Shown: in pieces, positions 1-8,681 of the stretch
How positions within the stretch are numbered: the first letter of the stretch is position 1
How the letters are laid out: the number at the start of each line of letters is the position of its first letter
From: BACL11 sp945865535
GTDB lineage: Bacteria > Bacteroidota > Bacteroidia > Flavobacteriales > BACL11
Direction: 5' to 3'
Assembly: GCA_947502765.1 (NCBI GenBank)
Contig: CANNBA010000007.1
Coordinates: 1 to 64,000, forward strand
DNA: 64,000 bases
Position numbers and translations under genes: made by a program
Notes under the pieces: generated by a model
What the model was told of the DNA's origin: nothing
Databases searched by the model: none
What the model saw: the letters and a program-made list of their open reading frames with translations, nothing else

Positions 1-941
1 GTCTTCTTTTTGCTTGCTCCACTGAACCTGAGCAAAAAACAAAAGAAGTTCCAAAAGTAAAAATTGAAGTCCCAATTTTTAATCCTGATTCTGCTTATTA
101 CTTTGTAGAAAAGCAAGTGAGTTTTGGCCCTAGAGTTATTTCTTCTAACCCTTGGAAAAACTGTGCTATTTGGTTAGAGAAAAAATTCAAAACTTACACC
201 CCAAATGTTCTTGTACAAGAAGCTCCCATTACAACTTATGATGGGAAAAAACATACTCTAAAAAATATTATTGCAAGTTTTTCACCAGAAAAAAATAACC
301 GCATTGCCCTTTTTGCTCATTGGGACAGCCGCCACATTGCCGACCATGATACCAAAAACCAAGATGCTCCTATTCTAGGGGCTAATGATGGGGGAAGTGG
401 AGTTGGTGTGCTTTTAGAATTAGCCCGTCAATTCAGTATTAAAAACCCAAATATTGGGGTAGATATCATTCTTTTTGATGCTGAAGATTATGGCCAGCCA
501 GAAGATTCTAAATTTCCAATCATGCAAGATTCTTGGTGCTTAGGCTCTCAATATTGGAGTAAAAATCTGCATAAACCAAACTACTATGCTCGATATGGTA
601 TTTTACTTGATATGGTTGGAGCAAAAAATGCTACTTTTAGAAAGGAGGAAATCTCATCTTATTATGCTCCAAATATTTTGGAAAAAGTTTGGCGCAAAGC
701 AAATCAATTGGGCTATGGAAACCATTTTGTATTTGAAAACGCCAAGCAAATTGTGGACGACCATTTATATGTGAACCAAATTACTGGGATCCCAACTATT
801 GATATTATTGAATACGACCCAGCTACCGAAAGTAACTTTAACAAACATTGGCACACCCATAAAGATGATATGGGTAATATCGACAAAAACACTTTAAATG
901 CTGTGGGGCAAACTTTATTGGAAGTTATTTATAATGAATAA
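1..941 (+). CDS. M28-family glutaminyl-peptide cyclotransferase-like lipoprotein (5' partial)
   Basis: The frame is open from base 3 and reads LLFACSTEPEQK, a lipobox with its cysteine at 15-17. The gene therefore starts upstream of the window and the GTG at 117 is internal. The product resembles the M28 zinc family, glutaminyl cyclase branch, which forms N-terminal pyroglutamate on exported proteins. Motifs in order are AHWDSR, then GANDGGSGVGVLLELAR with the metal-binding Asp, LFDAEDYG with the acidic metal/catalytic residues, and near the end HWHTHKDDM with the metal-binding His. Bacteroidota place such enzymes in the periplasm, where proteins freed by signal peptidase often begin with Gln. 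An aminopeptidase of the same fold cannot be excluded. The last bases overlap the next gene by 8 nt (934-941), so the two are probably co-transcribed. Confidence 0.85.
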   Translation, partial: LLFACSTEPEQKTKEVPKVKIEVPIFNPDSAYYFVEKQVSFGPRVISSNPWKNCAIWLEKKFKTYTPNVLVQEAPITTYDGKKHTLKNIIASFSPEKNNRIALFAHWDSRHIADHDTKNQDAPILGANDGGSGVGVLLELARQFSIKNPNIGVDIILFDAEDYGQPEDSKFPIMQDSWCLGSQYWSKNLHKPNYYARYGILLDMVGAKNATFRKEEISSYYAPNILEKVWRKANQLGYGNHFVFENAKQIVDDHLYVNQITGIPTIDIIEYDPATESNFNKHWHTHKDDMGNIDKNTLNAVGQTLLEVIYNE

Positions 942-1422
942 GCTCTTTTTATTTTCCTTACTATTTTTGTTATTGGCATGCGAAAGTAAAAACCCCGAAT
1001 ATGAAGCAAATTTATCAACTCACAAACAGCTTGTGACTGAGCTAAATGCTTTTTATTCTAATCCAGATTCAGCCTCCTTAGATATTAGTGATTTTTTTAC
1101 TGATGATTTTTTATTTTACTATTTCCCAGCTGGTTCTCCTAAAGGAGTAGAGGCTTCTAAAAGTGAATATTTTGAAATCCTACAGAATCTAAAAAATTCT
1201 GGGTTTGTAATAAAAATTGGTCATTCTATTTACTTACCAGGAATTGATGAACATACTCATAAAGTTGATGGAAGCATTCGCTTGTATTATGGAGTAACTG
1301 TTAGAAAAGAAAATAGTGTAGCGCTCTCGGCATACCGAACTATTAATTTTGAAAATGGAAAAATTTCTGGCATTTGGGAATGGGCTGATTATGGTGGATT
1401 AACCAAGCAGTTATATGATTAA
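934..1422 (+). CDS. Small NTF2-like lipoprotein of unknown function
   Basis: 162 aa from ATG 934. This start is preferred over an in-frame upstream one because it puts a signal peptide (MNKLFLFSLLFLLLAC, lipobox LLAC) at the N-terminus. The mature part looks like an alpha+beta NTF2/SnoaL-like cone fold: an N-terminal helix (YEANLSTHKQLVTELNAFY) followed by strands ending in FENGKISGIWEWADYGGL. That ending is typical of SnoaL-like proteins. No catalytic residues can be assigned. It overlaps the end of the cyclase-like gene by 8 nt, which suggests translational coupling and a shared envelope role. The fold assignment is by eye only. Confidence 0.75.
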   Translation: MNKLFLFSLLFLLLACESKNPEYEANLSTHKQLVTELNAFYSNPDSASLDISDFFTDDFLFYYFPAGSPKGVEASKSEYFEILQNLKNSGFVIKIGHSIYLPGIDEHTHKVDGSIRLYYGVTVRKENSVALSAYRTINFENGKISGIWEWADYGGLTKQLYD

Positions 1423-1450
1423 CTTTTTTAGTTTCTTTTTAAATAACTTA

Positions 1451-1470
1451 TTTTTTTTCAAAGAAAATTG
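1451..1470 (+). repeat. 20-bp direct repeat, copy 1
   Basis: These 20 bases (T8, then CAAAGAAAATTG) are identical to 1641-1660, 190 bp downstream, where they encode the YFFFKENW part of the DUF6122 protein. This copy is intergenic. It could be a partial duplication of the coding segment or chance in AT-rich DNA. Confidence 0.6.
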
Positions 1471-1574
1471 AAAAAATACACACAAATGCTTGATTACAAA
1501 CACGTACCTATCCCCAACTTATCAATACTAGATTTACTATTTATGGAAGGTCAAAATGCCATAAGTTTTTTCTG

Positions 1575-1886
1575 ATGATTTTGGCTAAATTCATCATTCA
1601 TTACGGACTTCATTTTATAGTTCCTTTTTTTATAGCTTACTTTTTTTTCAAAGAAAATTGGAAAAAAGTGTACCTTATTTTCTTGGCTTCTATGTTGATT
1701 GATTTGGATCATTTACTTGCAGATCCCATTTTTGACAGCTCTAGATGTAGCATCAATTTTCATCCTTTACACACGTATTATGCTGCAGGAATTTATGCTG
1801 TTGGATTGTTTTTTAGAAAAACACAAATCCTTGCCTTTGCATTACTTTTCCACTTGCTGACAGATTTTATTGATTGTTATCTCTGA
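1575..1886 (+). CDS. DUF6122 family membrane protein
   Basis: 103 aa with three hydrophobic segments (about residues 10-25, 32-45 and 68-100). The conserved SMLIDLDHLLADPIFD..RCSINFHPLH block is what I recognise as DUF6122, a Bacteroidota family of small inner-membrane proteins. The Asp/His pattern (DLDH, HPLH, FHLLTD) recalls metal-dependent membrane hydrolases of the YdjM/LexA-binding type, but no function is established. It starts at ATG 1575, 152 bp after the lipoprotein gene, so it may have its own promoter. Confidence 0.85.
   Translation: MILAKFIIHYGLHFIVPFFIAYFFFKENWKKVYLIFLASMLIDLDHLLADPIFDSSRCSINFHPLHTYYAAGIYAVGLFFRKTQILAFALLFHLLTDFIDCYL
1641..1660 (+). repeat. 20-bp direct repeat, copy 2 (inside DUF6122 gene)
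   Basis: Second copy of the 20-base word at 1451-1470, here within codons for the FFFKEN segment of the DUF6122 protein. Confidence 0.6.
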
Positions 1887-1889
1887 AAA

Positions 1890-1915
1890 GGGGAAAATTA
1901 TAATCTTACTTCCCC
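1890..1915 (+). terminator. Weak hairpin terminator candidate after DUF6122
   Basis: GGGGAA (1890-1895) pairs with TTCCCC (1910-1915) around a 14-nt loop and is followed by CATTTT. The stem is short and the T-tract poor, so this is only a candidate. Confidence 0.25.
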
Positions 1916-1928
1916 CATTTTCTCTGCA

Positions 1929-1955
1929 TAGATTTGCCGTAATTTTTTAGATTTG
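1929..1955 (+). promoter_or_regulatory. Tandem Bacteroidota -7 boxes before the class V PLP enzyme
   Basis: TAGATTTG occurs twice (1929-1936 and 1948-1955), both matching TAnnTTTG. The second ends 5 nt before ATG 1961, so transcription from it would begin at or next to the start codon. If translation starts at ATG 1982 instead, a short leader would exist. Confidence 0.4.
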
Positions 1956-1960
1956 CAAAT

Positions 1961-3130
1961 ATGGAATTAGGAACTAACAGTATGAAATCATTATTTATGT
2001 TGGATTCAGATATTACTTATTTGAATCATGGTTCATTTGGAGCTTGTCCTAAAGAGATTTTTAGTGCTTTAGTGAAATGGCAAGAAGTAATGGAAAAAGA
2101 TCCAGTAAAACATTTGGCCTTTGATGTTTTTAAACATTTGGAAAAGTCTAGAGAAGCGCTCTCCTTATATGTAAACTGCCATAAAGACGATCTTGCTTTT
2201 TTCCCCAATCCTTCTACTGCTTTAAATACTGCTTTAAGAAGTTTGGACTTGAAAAAGGGAGATGAAATTCTAACCACCAATCATGAATATGGGGCCATGG
2301 ATAGGGCTTGGAGATTCTTGTGTAAAAAAACAGGGGCAATGTATATCAATCAAAAGATTTCTTTGCCATTAACTTCAAAAGAACAGTTTATTCATGACTT
2401 TAAAAAAGGGATAACCAAGAATACTAAAGTGATTTTTTTAAGTCATATTACTAGCCCTACCGCTTTAATTTTTCCTGTAAAAGAAATTTGCGAAATTGCA
2501 AGAGAAAGGAATATAATTACCATTATTGATGGGGCTCATGCTCCAGCGCAAATAAATGTAGCTATTTTAGATATAAATCCTGATTTTTATTGTGGCGCCT
2601 GTCATAAATGGATGTGCTCGCCAAAAGGAGTAGCATTTTTATATGTTAAAAAGGAATTTCAAAAACGGATAGAACCTCTTGTAATTAGTTGGGGATATGA
2701 AGCGGACAACCCAAGTCACTCGCAATTCTTGGATTATTTGCAGTGGCAAGGCACCTATGATATGTCTGCCTATTTGACAATCCCGGATACCATTGATTTT
2801 TTAAAAAAATACAATTGGAATGAGCTTACACAAAAGTGCCATAAACTTAATATTTGGGCGAAAGATAAAATTGTAAGTGAATTGGGAATAGACTCATTAT
2901 GTAGCGATTCATTTTTAGGCCAAATGAGTAGTTTTTATTTTGATTTTAAAGATCCTTTAAGCGATCAAAACAAAATGGACTTTTATAATAAGTACCAAAT
3001 ACAAGTTCCGTTTATGAGTTGGAATAACAAAACCCTTTTTAGAATTTCTATACAAGCTTATAATAACGAGCAAGATATTTACAAATTAATTGAGGCTCTT
3101 AAAGATTATCAAAAAGAGAAAAGAGCTTAA
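1961..3130 (+). CDS. Class V aminotransferase-fold PLP enzyme, isopenicillin-N-epimerase-like
   Basis: 389 aa; an alternative start at ATG 1982 (MKSLFMLDSDITYLNHGSFG) matches the family N-terminus better. Features of the fold are the YLNHGSFGACP substrate loop, FFPNPSTALNTALRSL in the cofactor phosphate region, IIDGAHAPAQ with the Asp that contacts the PLP pyridine nitrogen, and YCGACHKWMCSPKG with the Schiff-base lysine. Relatives include isopenicillin N epimerase and cysteine desulfurase-like enzymes, and substrate cannot be predicted. SufS of this genome is encoded separately at 38920, so this is not the housekeeping desulfurase. It is followed 49 nt later by an omega-amidase, which also acts on amino acid or keto acid derivatives. 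Confidence 0.88.
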   Translation: MELGTNSMKSLFMLDSDITYLNHGSFGACPKEIFSALVKWQEVMEKDPVKHLAFDVFKHLEKSREALSLYVNCHKDDLAFFPNPSTALNTALRSLDLKKGDEILTTNHEYGAMDRAWRFLCKKTGAMYINQKISLPLTSKEQFIHDFKKGITKNTKVIFLSHITSPTALIFPVKEICEIARERNIITIIDGAHAPAQINVAILDINPDFYCGACHKWMCSPKGVAFLYVKKEFQKRIEPLVISWGYEADNPSHSQFLDYLQWQGTYDMSAYLTIPDTIDFLKKYNWNELTQKCHKLNIWAKDKIVSELGIDSLCSDSFLGQMSSFYFDFKDPLSDQNKMDFYNKYQIQVPFMSWNNKTLFRISIQAYNNEQDIYKLIEALKDYQKEKRA

Positions 3131-3179
3131 TCTTACTACTCTGATACCTTTCTCTTTATATTTTTATTAAGTTTGTTGT

Positions 3180-3956
3180 GTGAAACAAAACCTCAGTATC
3201 TCATTAATTCAATCTCATCTATTTTGGCAAGATGTAGCTAAGAACCTTGCTCATTTTTCAGATTTAATTGCTCCAATAAAACAAACGGATATTATTTTTC
3301 TGCCTGAAATGTTCAACACGGCATTTTGCCCTACTTCCAATCATTTAGCAGAAAAAATGGATGGAAAAACGGTTAGCTGGATGAAAGAAATTGCCAAACA
3401 AAAAAAATGTGCTATTGCTGGTAGTTTAATGATCCAAGAAAATGAAAAAATCTACAACCGTTTAATTTGGATTTCAAAAAGTGGAGAAATCTCAAGCTAT
3501 GACAAACGGCACTTATTTTCATTAATTAAAGAAAATGAGTCGCTATCTCCAGGTAAGGATAGATTAATTGTAGAGGTGGCAGGTTGGAAGATTTGTCCGC
3601 TTATTTGTTATGATTTGCGTTTTCCGGTTTTCTCTCGTAATAATGTAGATTATGATATTTTAATCTATTTGGCCAATTGGCCAATTAAACGAATTGATGC
3701 TTGGGATACCCTTCTAAAAGCTCGAGCGATTGAGAATCAATGTTACACTATTGGGGTAAATAGAGTCGGTGATGATGGTAATAAAATCCCTTTTAATGGG
3801 CACTCCAAGGTATTTGATGCTTTTGGGAAAGAATTGTTTTCTGCTGCTGAAAATAAAGAAGAGGTTTTGCAAATTGAACTCTCTTTGGATGATTTAAAAC
3901 TCAAAAGAAGGCAAATGAATTTTTTACAAGATAGAGATAATTTTACTCTTGAATAA
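3180..3956 (+). CDS. Carbon-nitrogen hydrolase, omega-amidase (YafV/Nit2-like)
   Basis: 258 aa, GTG start. It carries the nitrilase-superfamily Glu-Lys-Cys triad: Glu in FLPEMFNTAF, Lys in YDKRHLF, Cys in LICYDLRFP. The short length and the DKRHLF and CYDLRFP signatures match the YafV/omega-amidase branch, which hydrolyses alpha-ketoglutaramate or ketosuccinamate, the products of glutamine or methionine-salvage transamination. The protein is cytoplasmic with no signal peptide. Its 3' end overlaps the convergent lipoprotein gene by 14 nt. Membership of the hydrolase family is firm, the exact substrate less so. Confidence 0.88.
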   Translation: MKQNLSISLIQSHLFWQDVAKNLAHFSDLIAPIKQTDIIFLPEMFNTAFCPTSNHLAEKMDGKTVSWMKEIAKQKKCAIAGSLMIQENEKIYNRLIWISKSGEISSYDKRHLFSLIKENESLSPGKDRLIVEVAGWKICPLICYDLRFPVFSRNNVDYDILIYLANWPIKRIDAWDTLLKARAIENQCYTIGVNRVGDDGNKIPFNGHSKVFDAFGKELFSAAENKEEVLQIELSLDDLKLKRRQMNFLQDRDNFTLE

Positions 3957-5031
3957 TCCATTCTAACTCTAAATCCCAATTGGAACGAATGGTAATTTCA
4001 GAAGGGTAATTCGCCACTTTTTCTGCTAAGATTCTACTCTCCCAATTACCCGTATTCCAAATTCTATCTTGGTTGTTATCCACAATGTATTTTAGTTGAT
4101 ATTTTCCTGGCACAATCTCATCCATTAAATATGGTTTTTTAGAAAAATAAAATTCGGTAATCACTTTTTCATTCTGCAATAATTGAAAAATACAAGGCCC
4201 GTTTTCATCAATACTAATTTCTAGTTTTCCTGAAGACAGTTCTTCTTTTTTAACAATGGAATCAGAAATAATACTATCAGATTTTAATCCCGCAGAATCT
4301 GTACTTGTACTGTCCATTGTAAGAATTGGATCAAAAGCAAAAAGTGAAATAAAACTATCAATTTTAGCATTTATGACTTTATCTAAAAAAGCAATTTTTT
4401 CTTTTTCATTATAAATAAAATCAATATCAGTAAGTGCTACAATTTTGTAATTTTTGTCTTTTAAATTAGGAAAATGAAAGATCCCTTTTTTGTCTGTTTT
4501 TGCAATATAATTAGGCGTTTCTTTAAAAATAAGGGTGTCATTTAAATCCTCAGTAAAAAGCATCACCCAAGCATTTTCTAAGGGCTTTAAAGTATACGCA
4601 TCTTGCAAATTACCACTTAGAACAAGTGTGTCAAAATTATCCGTTGTTGAAAATTTATAGTTTAAAGTATCTAAAATATTTCCTTCATTATTATCCTTAA
4701 TGCAGGAATTTAAAGCAATATAATAAGTGGTGTTTTTATTTAGAGTATCTTCAATAGTTATGAAAAGCGTTTGTCCTTTTATTTTCTTTTTAACTGTTTT
4801 TTTTGTAGGAGGCGAGATATAAAAATATTCTTCAAACTTGTTTAGTTGGATGTACTCATCAAATTGAAATGAAATAGTTTTGCTAAATTCATTTTTGGAG
4901 CTTTCAATAATTGTTGCGTTTAGGAGTTTTGGGGCATCAATATCTTTATCTCCTCCAGTTGGGGTAACCATATTTGCGCAACTAGCTAATAGGAAAATTA
5001 AAAAAATATTTAGAAAGAATCTCATCAGCAC
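3943..5031 (-). CDS. Lipoprotein with bacterial Ig-like (Big_5/SbsA-type) domain
   Basis: 362 aa, or 360 aa from ATG 5025 (MRFFLNIFLIFLLASCAN). The signal peptide ends in lipobox LLASC. The N-terminal segment TPTGGDKDIDAPKLLNATI, followed by FQFDEYIQLNKFEEYFYISP, is the Big_5 Ig-like domain widespread in Bacteroidota lipoproteins. The middle resembles a carboxypeptidase-regulatory-like beta sandwich (GNLQDAYTLKPLENAWVMLF). The C-terminus (PGKYQLKYIVDNNQDRIWNTGNW) is also characteristic. The protein is probably anchored to the outer membrane. Its function is not known. It is convergent with the omega-amidase gene. Confidence 0.85.
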   Translation of the reverse strand: MLMRFFLNIFLIFLLASCANMVTPTGGDKDIDAPKLLNATIIESSKNEFSKTISFQFDEYIQLNKFEEYFYISPPTKKTVKKKIKGQTLFITIEDTLNKNTTYYIALNSCIKDNNEGNILDTLNYKFSTTDNFDTLVLSGNLQDAYTLKPLENAWVMLFTEDLNDTLIFKETPNYIAKTDKKGIFHFPNLKDKNYKIVALTDIDFIYNEKEKIAFLDKVINAKIDSFISLFAFDPILTMDSTSTDSAGLKSDSIISDSIVKKEELSSGKLEISIDENGPCIFQLLQNEKVITEFYFSKKPYLMDEIVPGKYQLKYIVDNNQDRIWNTGNWESRILAEKVANYPSEITIRSNWDLELEWIIQE

Positions 5032-5088
5032 AAATAAACGAATAAAATGCTATAACTGGTATCGGTTAAGCTGATAACTAGAGTTATT

Positions 5089-5772
5089 TTAGGCAACAGC
5101 AATTGTTGCAATACTTACTTTTACCTCATCAATTTCTAACAGTTTTTGTGCACATGCCTCCAAAGTTGCTCCTGTTGTTACCACATCATCTACTAATAAG
5201 ATATGTTTCCCTTGTAATTCTAATGGATTTTTTAATGCAAAAGATTGCATCATATTTTCCCATCTACTAAAACGTTTTCTTTTGGTTTGAGAATCCGTAT
5301 TTGCTATTCGAATTAATGATTTTTGATCGATCTTTATTTTGAGTATTTCGCTCATTCCTTTTGCCAAAAAATCGGACTGATTATAGCCTCTTAATTTTTG
5401 TTTTTGTTTATGCAGCGGCACAGGAATAATAAGATCCAAATCATTAAAAAAATCAGATTCGTTTATTGCGTATGCCAATTGTTTGCCTAAGAAAATACCA
5501 ATATTCTTACCCTCTTCATATTTTAATGTGTGGATAATTTTTTGAGCATTACCCTCTTTATTAAAAATAAAAAGCGCAGCAGCATTTTCTAGTTGAACTC
5601 TACCCCAAAACCTTTTACTTACTTCATTTTCTTTTACCGTAAAGCAGTCTGTTTTTGGGGTTTGATGCAAACAAGTGGCGCAAACACATTCTTCATGTTT
5701 TAGCAGGCTTTCTTCACAGATTAAACATAACTGAGGGTAAAATAGTGCAAGAAAGTCATTAAAAAATTTCAT
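5089..5772 (-). CDS. comF: ComF family protein (phosphoribosyltransferase fold)
   Basis: 227 aa, the usual ComF size. An N-terminal zinc ribbon (CLICEESLLKHEECVCATC) precedes a type I phosphoribosyltransferase domain with the PRPP loop HILLVDDVVTTGATL near residue 195. VPLHKQKQKLRGYNQSDFLAKG is the ComF/GntX signature. ComF proteins support natural DNA uptake in competent bacteria, and ComFC binds single-stranded DNA, but in Bacteroidota the role is mostly untested. It lies downstream of nrdJ on the same strand, separated by a strong terminator. Confidence 0.9.
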   Translation of the reverse strand: MKFFNDFLALFYPQLCLICEESLLKHEECVCATCLHQTPKTDCFTVKENEVSKRFWGRVQLENAAALFIFNKEGNAQKIIHTLKYEEGKNIGIFLGKQLAYAINESDFFNDLDLIIPVPLHKQKQKLRGYNQSDFLAKGMSEILKIKIDQKSLIRIANTDSQTKRKRFSRWENMMQSFALKNPLELQGKHILLVDDVVTTGATLEACAQKLLEIDEVKVSIATIAVA

Positions 5773-5800
5773 GTAGCAATTTATAAATTAATTGACAATA

Positions 5801-5826
5801 AAAAACCCGCCATATAGCGGGTTTTT
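5801..5826 (-). terminator. Rho-independent terminator of nrdJ
   Basis: A perfect 10-bp stem (AAAAACCCGC 5801-5810 with GCGGGTTTTT 5817-5826) and a 6-nt loop lie just past the nrdJ stop on the minus strand. The A/T-rich base of the stem supplies the U-tract in either direction. Confidence 0.85.
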
Positions 5827-5847
5827 ATAAATCTATTTAGTATTAGT

Positions 5848-8436
5848 TTATCCACATTTACTATAACCGCAGTTAACACATTTAAGACAGCCTTCTTGAT
5901 AAACTAAGCAACCAGCAGTACAATCACTACAAATTTTGTCATTAACTTGCGTGCCATCAGTAATAAATGTTTTAAGTGCTCTTACAACACCACTTTTCCA
6001 AGTATTGATATTTGCGTCATACAGGTTCATTTTTTCAATTAAATCAACTACATAATGCAAGGGCATTCCGTGCCTTAAAATTCCAGAAATAAGCTTAGCA
6101 TAATTCCAAAACTCTTTATCAAATGAACGAGATAAACCACCCATAGTCACTTTATACCCATCTTTATCTTCATACTGGAAATCATATTGCGAAGAACCAT
6201 CTTCTCTTCTGTTTTTTATAACCCAGCCATACTCAACAGTAGGGGGCATATTAAAGACGTCCTCCGTTTTACCAGTAAAAATTTCGTAAGGCCTTCCATT
6301 CAATAGCCCTACTACGGCAATCCATTTTTCCTTATTATTTTTAAAGCGAATAACTTTTGCATCTAATCTTTCTGGTCTTGATGGCGGTTTGGTTTCTTTG
6401 AATTCAGTATTTTCCAATACCTCCTCTTTTTTCGCATCTACTGATACTAATACCCCAGATCTAGATCCATCACGATAAACCGTAATTCCTTTAGTCCCTT
6501 GCTTCCAAGATTCTAAGTAAATATTACTTACCTCATCAAGAGAAACATCATTTGGTAAATTGATGGTAGAACTAATGGAGTGAGTGACATATTTTTGAAC
6601 AACAGCTTGCATTTCAACTCTTTTTAGCCAATTAATTTCAGGAGCAGTACTGCCAGAATAAGGGCTTTTAGTAATATCCGTTTCTCCCGTTACTTCCATC
6701 CATGTTTTTAAATTGTGATGGTAGACAGTAAACTCTTGCCACTTATCTCCAGAGTCATCAATAAAATCTACTTTTGCTTCTCTATCTTGTTCGTTAAGTT
6801 TTCTTCTTCTTTTATAATGAGTCATAAATACAGGCTCAATTCCTGAAGAGGTTTGAGCAAGCATACTTAGGGTGCCTGTTGGTGCAACCGTACTAATTGA
6901 AATGTTTCTTCTTCCAAATTTCATCATTCTCTCATAAACATCAGGAAGTTCTTTTTCCATCATTTGGACAAATTCTGATGTTTTTTCAATTTTTGCATCA
7001 AAACCAACAAAACTTCCCCTTGCTAAAGACATGTCAATAGAACTGTCAAATTCAGCCCTACATTTTTCTTTCATTATTTCTTCTGTTTTCGCAATGGCTT
7101 CATCTGAATCAATAGCCATTCCAAGAGCAGCAATCATATCTGCAAGGGCAGTAAATCCTAATCCTGTTCTCCTGCCTTCAATACCCGTTTTTAATAATAG
7201 CTCCCAGGTTTCTTTTTCTACAGCTTTGATTTTTTCTGGTTCATCATCAGCATCAATTTTTGCCAAAATTCTTCCTATTGCTTCTGTTTCTAAATCCACT
7301 AAGTCGTCCATTAATCTTTGTCCTTCATAAGTTGCTTTATAGAAATCTTCCATTAAGAATTTAGCCTCTTTAGTAAAAGGCTTCTCCACAAAATTGTAAA
7401 GATTGATTGCAATTAATCTACAGCTATCTCCTCCTTGCATTGCAATTTCGGAGCATGGGTTCGTTGATGCATTTTTATATTTAGGATATACGGAAGAAGT
7501 AGAATACCAGTGTTGGCGATCCCAGAAAATTAAACCCGGCTCAGCAGTATTATGGGCACACTTAATAATAGTGTCCCAAAGCTCTTTAGCATTTACAGTT
7601 TTAGTAAACTTAGGATTGTCTGATTCAATGGGCCATTTATGAGTATACTCGGCATTTGCCTCAACAGCGCTCATGAATTCATCAGAAAGTCGAATTGAAA
7701 TATTTGCTCCGGTTACTTTTTTTAAGTCTTGTTTGATGGTAATAAAATCCTCTACATCAGGGTGCGCAATATCCATAGATAACATTAAAGCCCCTCTTCT
7801 CCCATTTTGAGCCACTTCACGAGTTGTATTTGAAAAGCGATTCATAAAGGAAACCGCTCCAGAAGTACTTTTTGCAGCATTAGAAACTCTAGCTCCTGCT
7901 GGTCTTAAATTTGAGATATCAACTCCAACCCCACATCTTCTTTTGAATAACTGAGCCAATTGTTGATCCGTATAAAATACCCCACCATAAGAATCGTGTA
8001 AATCAGGAACTACTATACAATTAGATAAAGATGCTAATTGGTAATAATTTCCCAATGAGCTCATTACGCTTCCTTGTGGAATAATATATCCAAATTCTTT
8101 AAAGTAGTTGTATATTTTTTCTTCGCTTAAATCTTGTCTTTCTTGGCCGTATTTAGATAGGAATTTCGCGCTACCGTTAAGATTGTATTTTAATTTATAG
8201 TCCGCCTCAATTCTACCAAATTCCTTAGCCATTCTCTTATGCATATCATCAGGAGACTGCTCCACAAACTCACCCGAATCATTTTTCATAGCATATTTAT
8301 TCATCCAAGTAGTTGCCGCTAATTCATCTCCGTTGAAATAGGAAATAGATTTTTCCAGAACCTGCTCGTAAGTGTATATTTTTTTATTTTTGGTTTTTGT
8401 CGAAAATTCTTTTTGACTTTTTAATGTTGTGGACAT
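5848..8436 (-). CDS. nrdJ: Adenosylcobalamin-dependent ribonucleotide reductase, class II
   Basis: 862 aa, full length for the single-chain B12-dependent class II enzyme that makes dNTPs. Visible residues are the first redox Cys in ASLSNCIVV, the thiyl-radical Cys in NPCSEI, and the partner redox Cys in GGDSCRLIAINLYN. Also present are the PTGTLSMLAQTSSGIEP loop and a C-terminal Cys-rich tail (CSDCTAGC..CLKCVNCGYSKCG) that relays electrons from thioredoxin. The enzyme is oxygen-independent but needs adenosylcobalamin. A following terminator makes it a single-gene transcript. No B12 riboswitch is visible in the 245 bp upstream, which fits a gene that needs B12 rather than being repressed by it. 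Confidence 0.97.
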   Translation of the reverse strand: MSTTLKSQKEFSTKTKNKKIYTYEQVLEKSISYFNGDELAATTWMNKYAMKNDSGEFVEQSPDDMHKRMAKEFGRIEADYKLKYNLNGSAKFLSKYGQERQDLSEEKIYNYFKEFGYIIPQGSVMSSLGNYYQLASLSNCIVVPDLHDSYGGVFYTDQQLAQLFKRRCGVGVDISNLRPAGARVSNAAKSTSGAVSFMNRFSNTTREVAQNGRRGALMLSMDIAHPDVEDFITIKQDLKKVTGANISIRLSDEFMSAVEANAEYTHKWPIESDNPKFTKTVNAKELWDTIIKCAHNTAEPGLIFWDRQHWYSTSSVYPKYKNASTNPCSEIAMQGGDSCRLIAINLYNFVEKPFTKEAKFLMEDFYKATYEGQRLMDDLVDLETEAIGRILAKIDADDEPEKIKAVEKETWELLLKTGIEGRRTGLGFTALADMIAALGMAIDSDEAIAKTEEIMKEKCRAEFDSSIDMSLARGSFVGFDAKIEKTSEFVQMMEKELPDVYERMMKFGRRNISISTVAPTGTLSMLAQTSSGIEPVFMTHYKRRRKLNEQDREAKVDFIDDSGDKWQEFTVYHHNLKTWMEVTGETDITKSPYSGSTAPEINWLKRVEMQAVVQKYVTHSISSTINLPNDVSLDEVSNIYLESWKQGTKGITVYRDGSRSGVLVSVDAKKEEVLENTEFKETKPPSRPERLDAKVIRFKNNKEKWIAVVGLLNGRPYEIFTGKTEDVFNMPPTVEYGWVIKNRREDGSSQYDFQYEDKDGYKVTMGGLSRSFDKEFWNYAKLISGILRHGMPLHYVVDLIEKMNLYDANINTWKSGVVRALKTFITDGTQVNDKICSDCTAGCLVYQEGCLKCVNCGYSKCG

Positions 8437-8531
8437 GCGGCTTCTTCTTTTGAGCGGTTAATTTTGTTTGATTTTTTTTCTGACTACAATTTTAAAAATA
8501 AAGTGTCTTGTTTAACTTCATTGAACTGATG

Positions 8532-8586
8532 GTTCTCAACAAGTTTTTCAACAAAAAGTTAAAAAGTGATTTAAGCAATTGAGAAC
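8532..8586 (-). promoter_or_regulatory. Widely spaced inverted repeat upstream of nrdJ
   Basis: GTTCTCAA (8532-8539) and TTGAGAAC (8579-8586) form an 8-bp inverted repeat about 100-150 bp upstream of the nrdJ start, in the only sizeable gap of the area (8437-8681). The gap holds no convincing ORF. It does not match the NrdR box that I know. A regulatory role is only inferred from position. Confidence 0.25.
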
Positions 8587-8681
8587 TAATGAAATAAAAT
8601 TATCGCCTATTTTAAAAAAATGAGATGCCTTAAATACAAGTAAAAGACTATGAAAATTTATATCTAGTAGATTATAGTTTT

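Noticed and set aside
117..941. M28 protein starting at GTG 117
   Set aside because: The frame continues upstream to a lipobox at the window edge, so 117 is an internal codon.
8437..8681. B12 riboswitch upstream of nrdJ
   Set aside because: No B12-box-like conserved GCCACTG element or long structured leader is visible.
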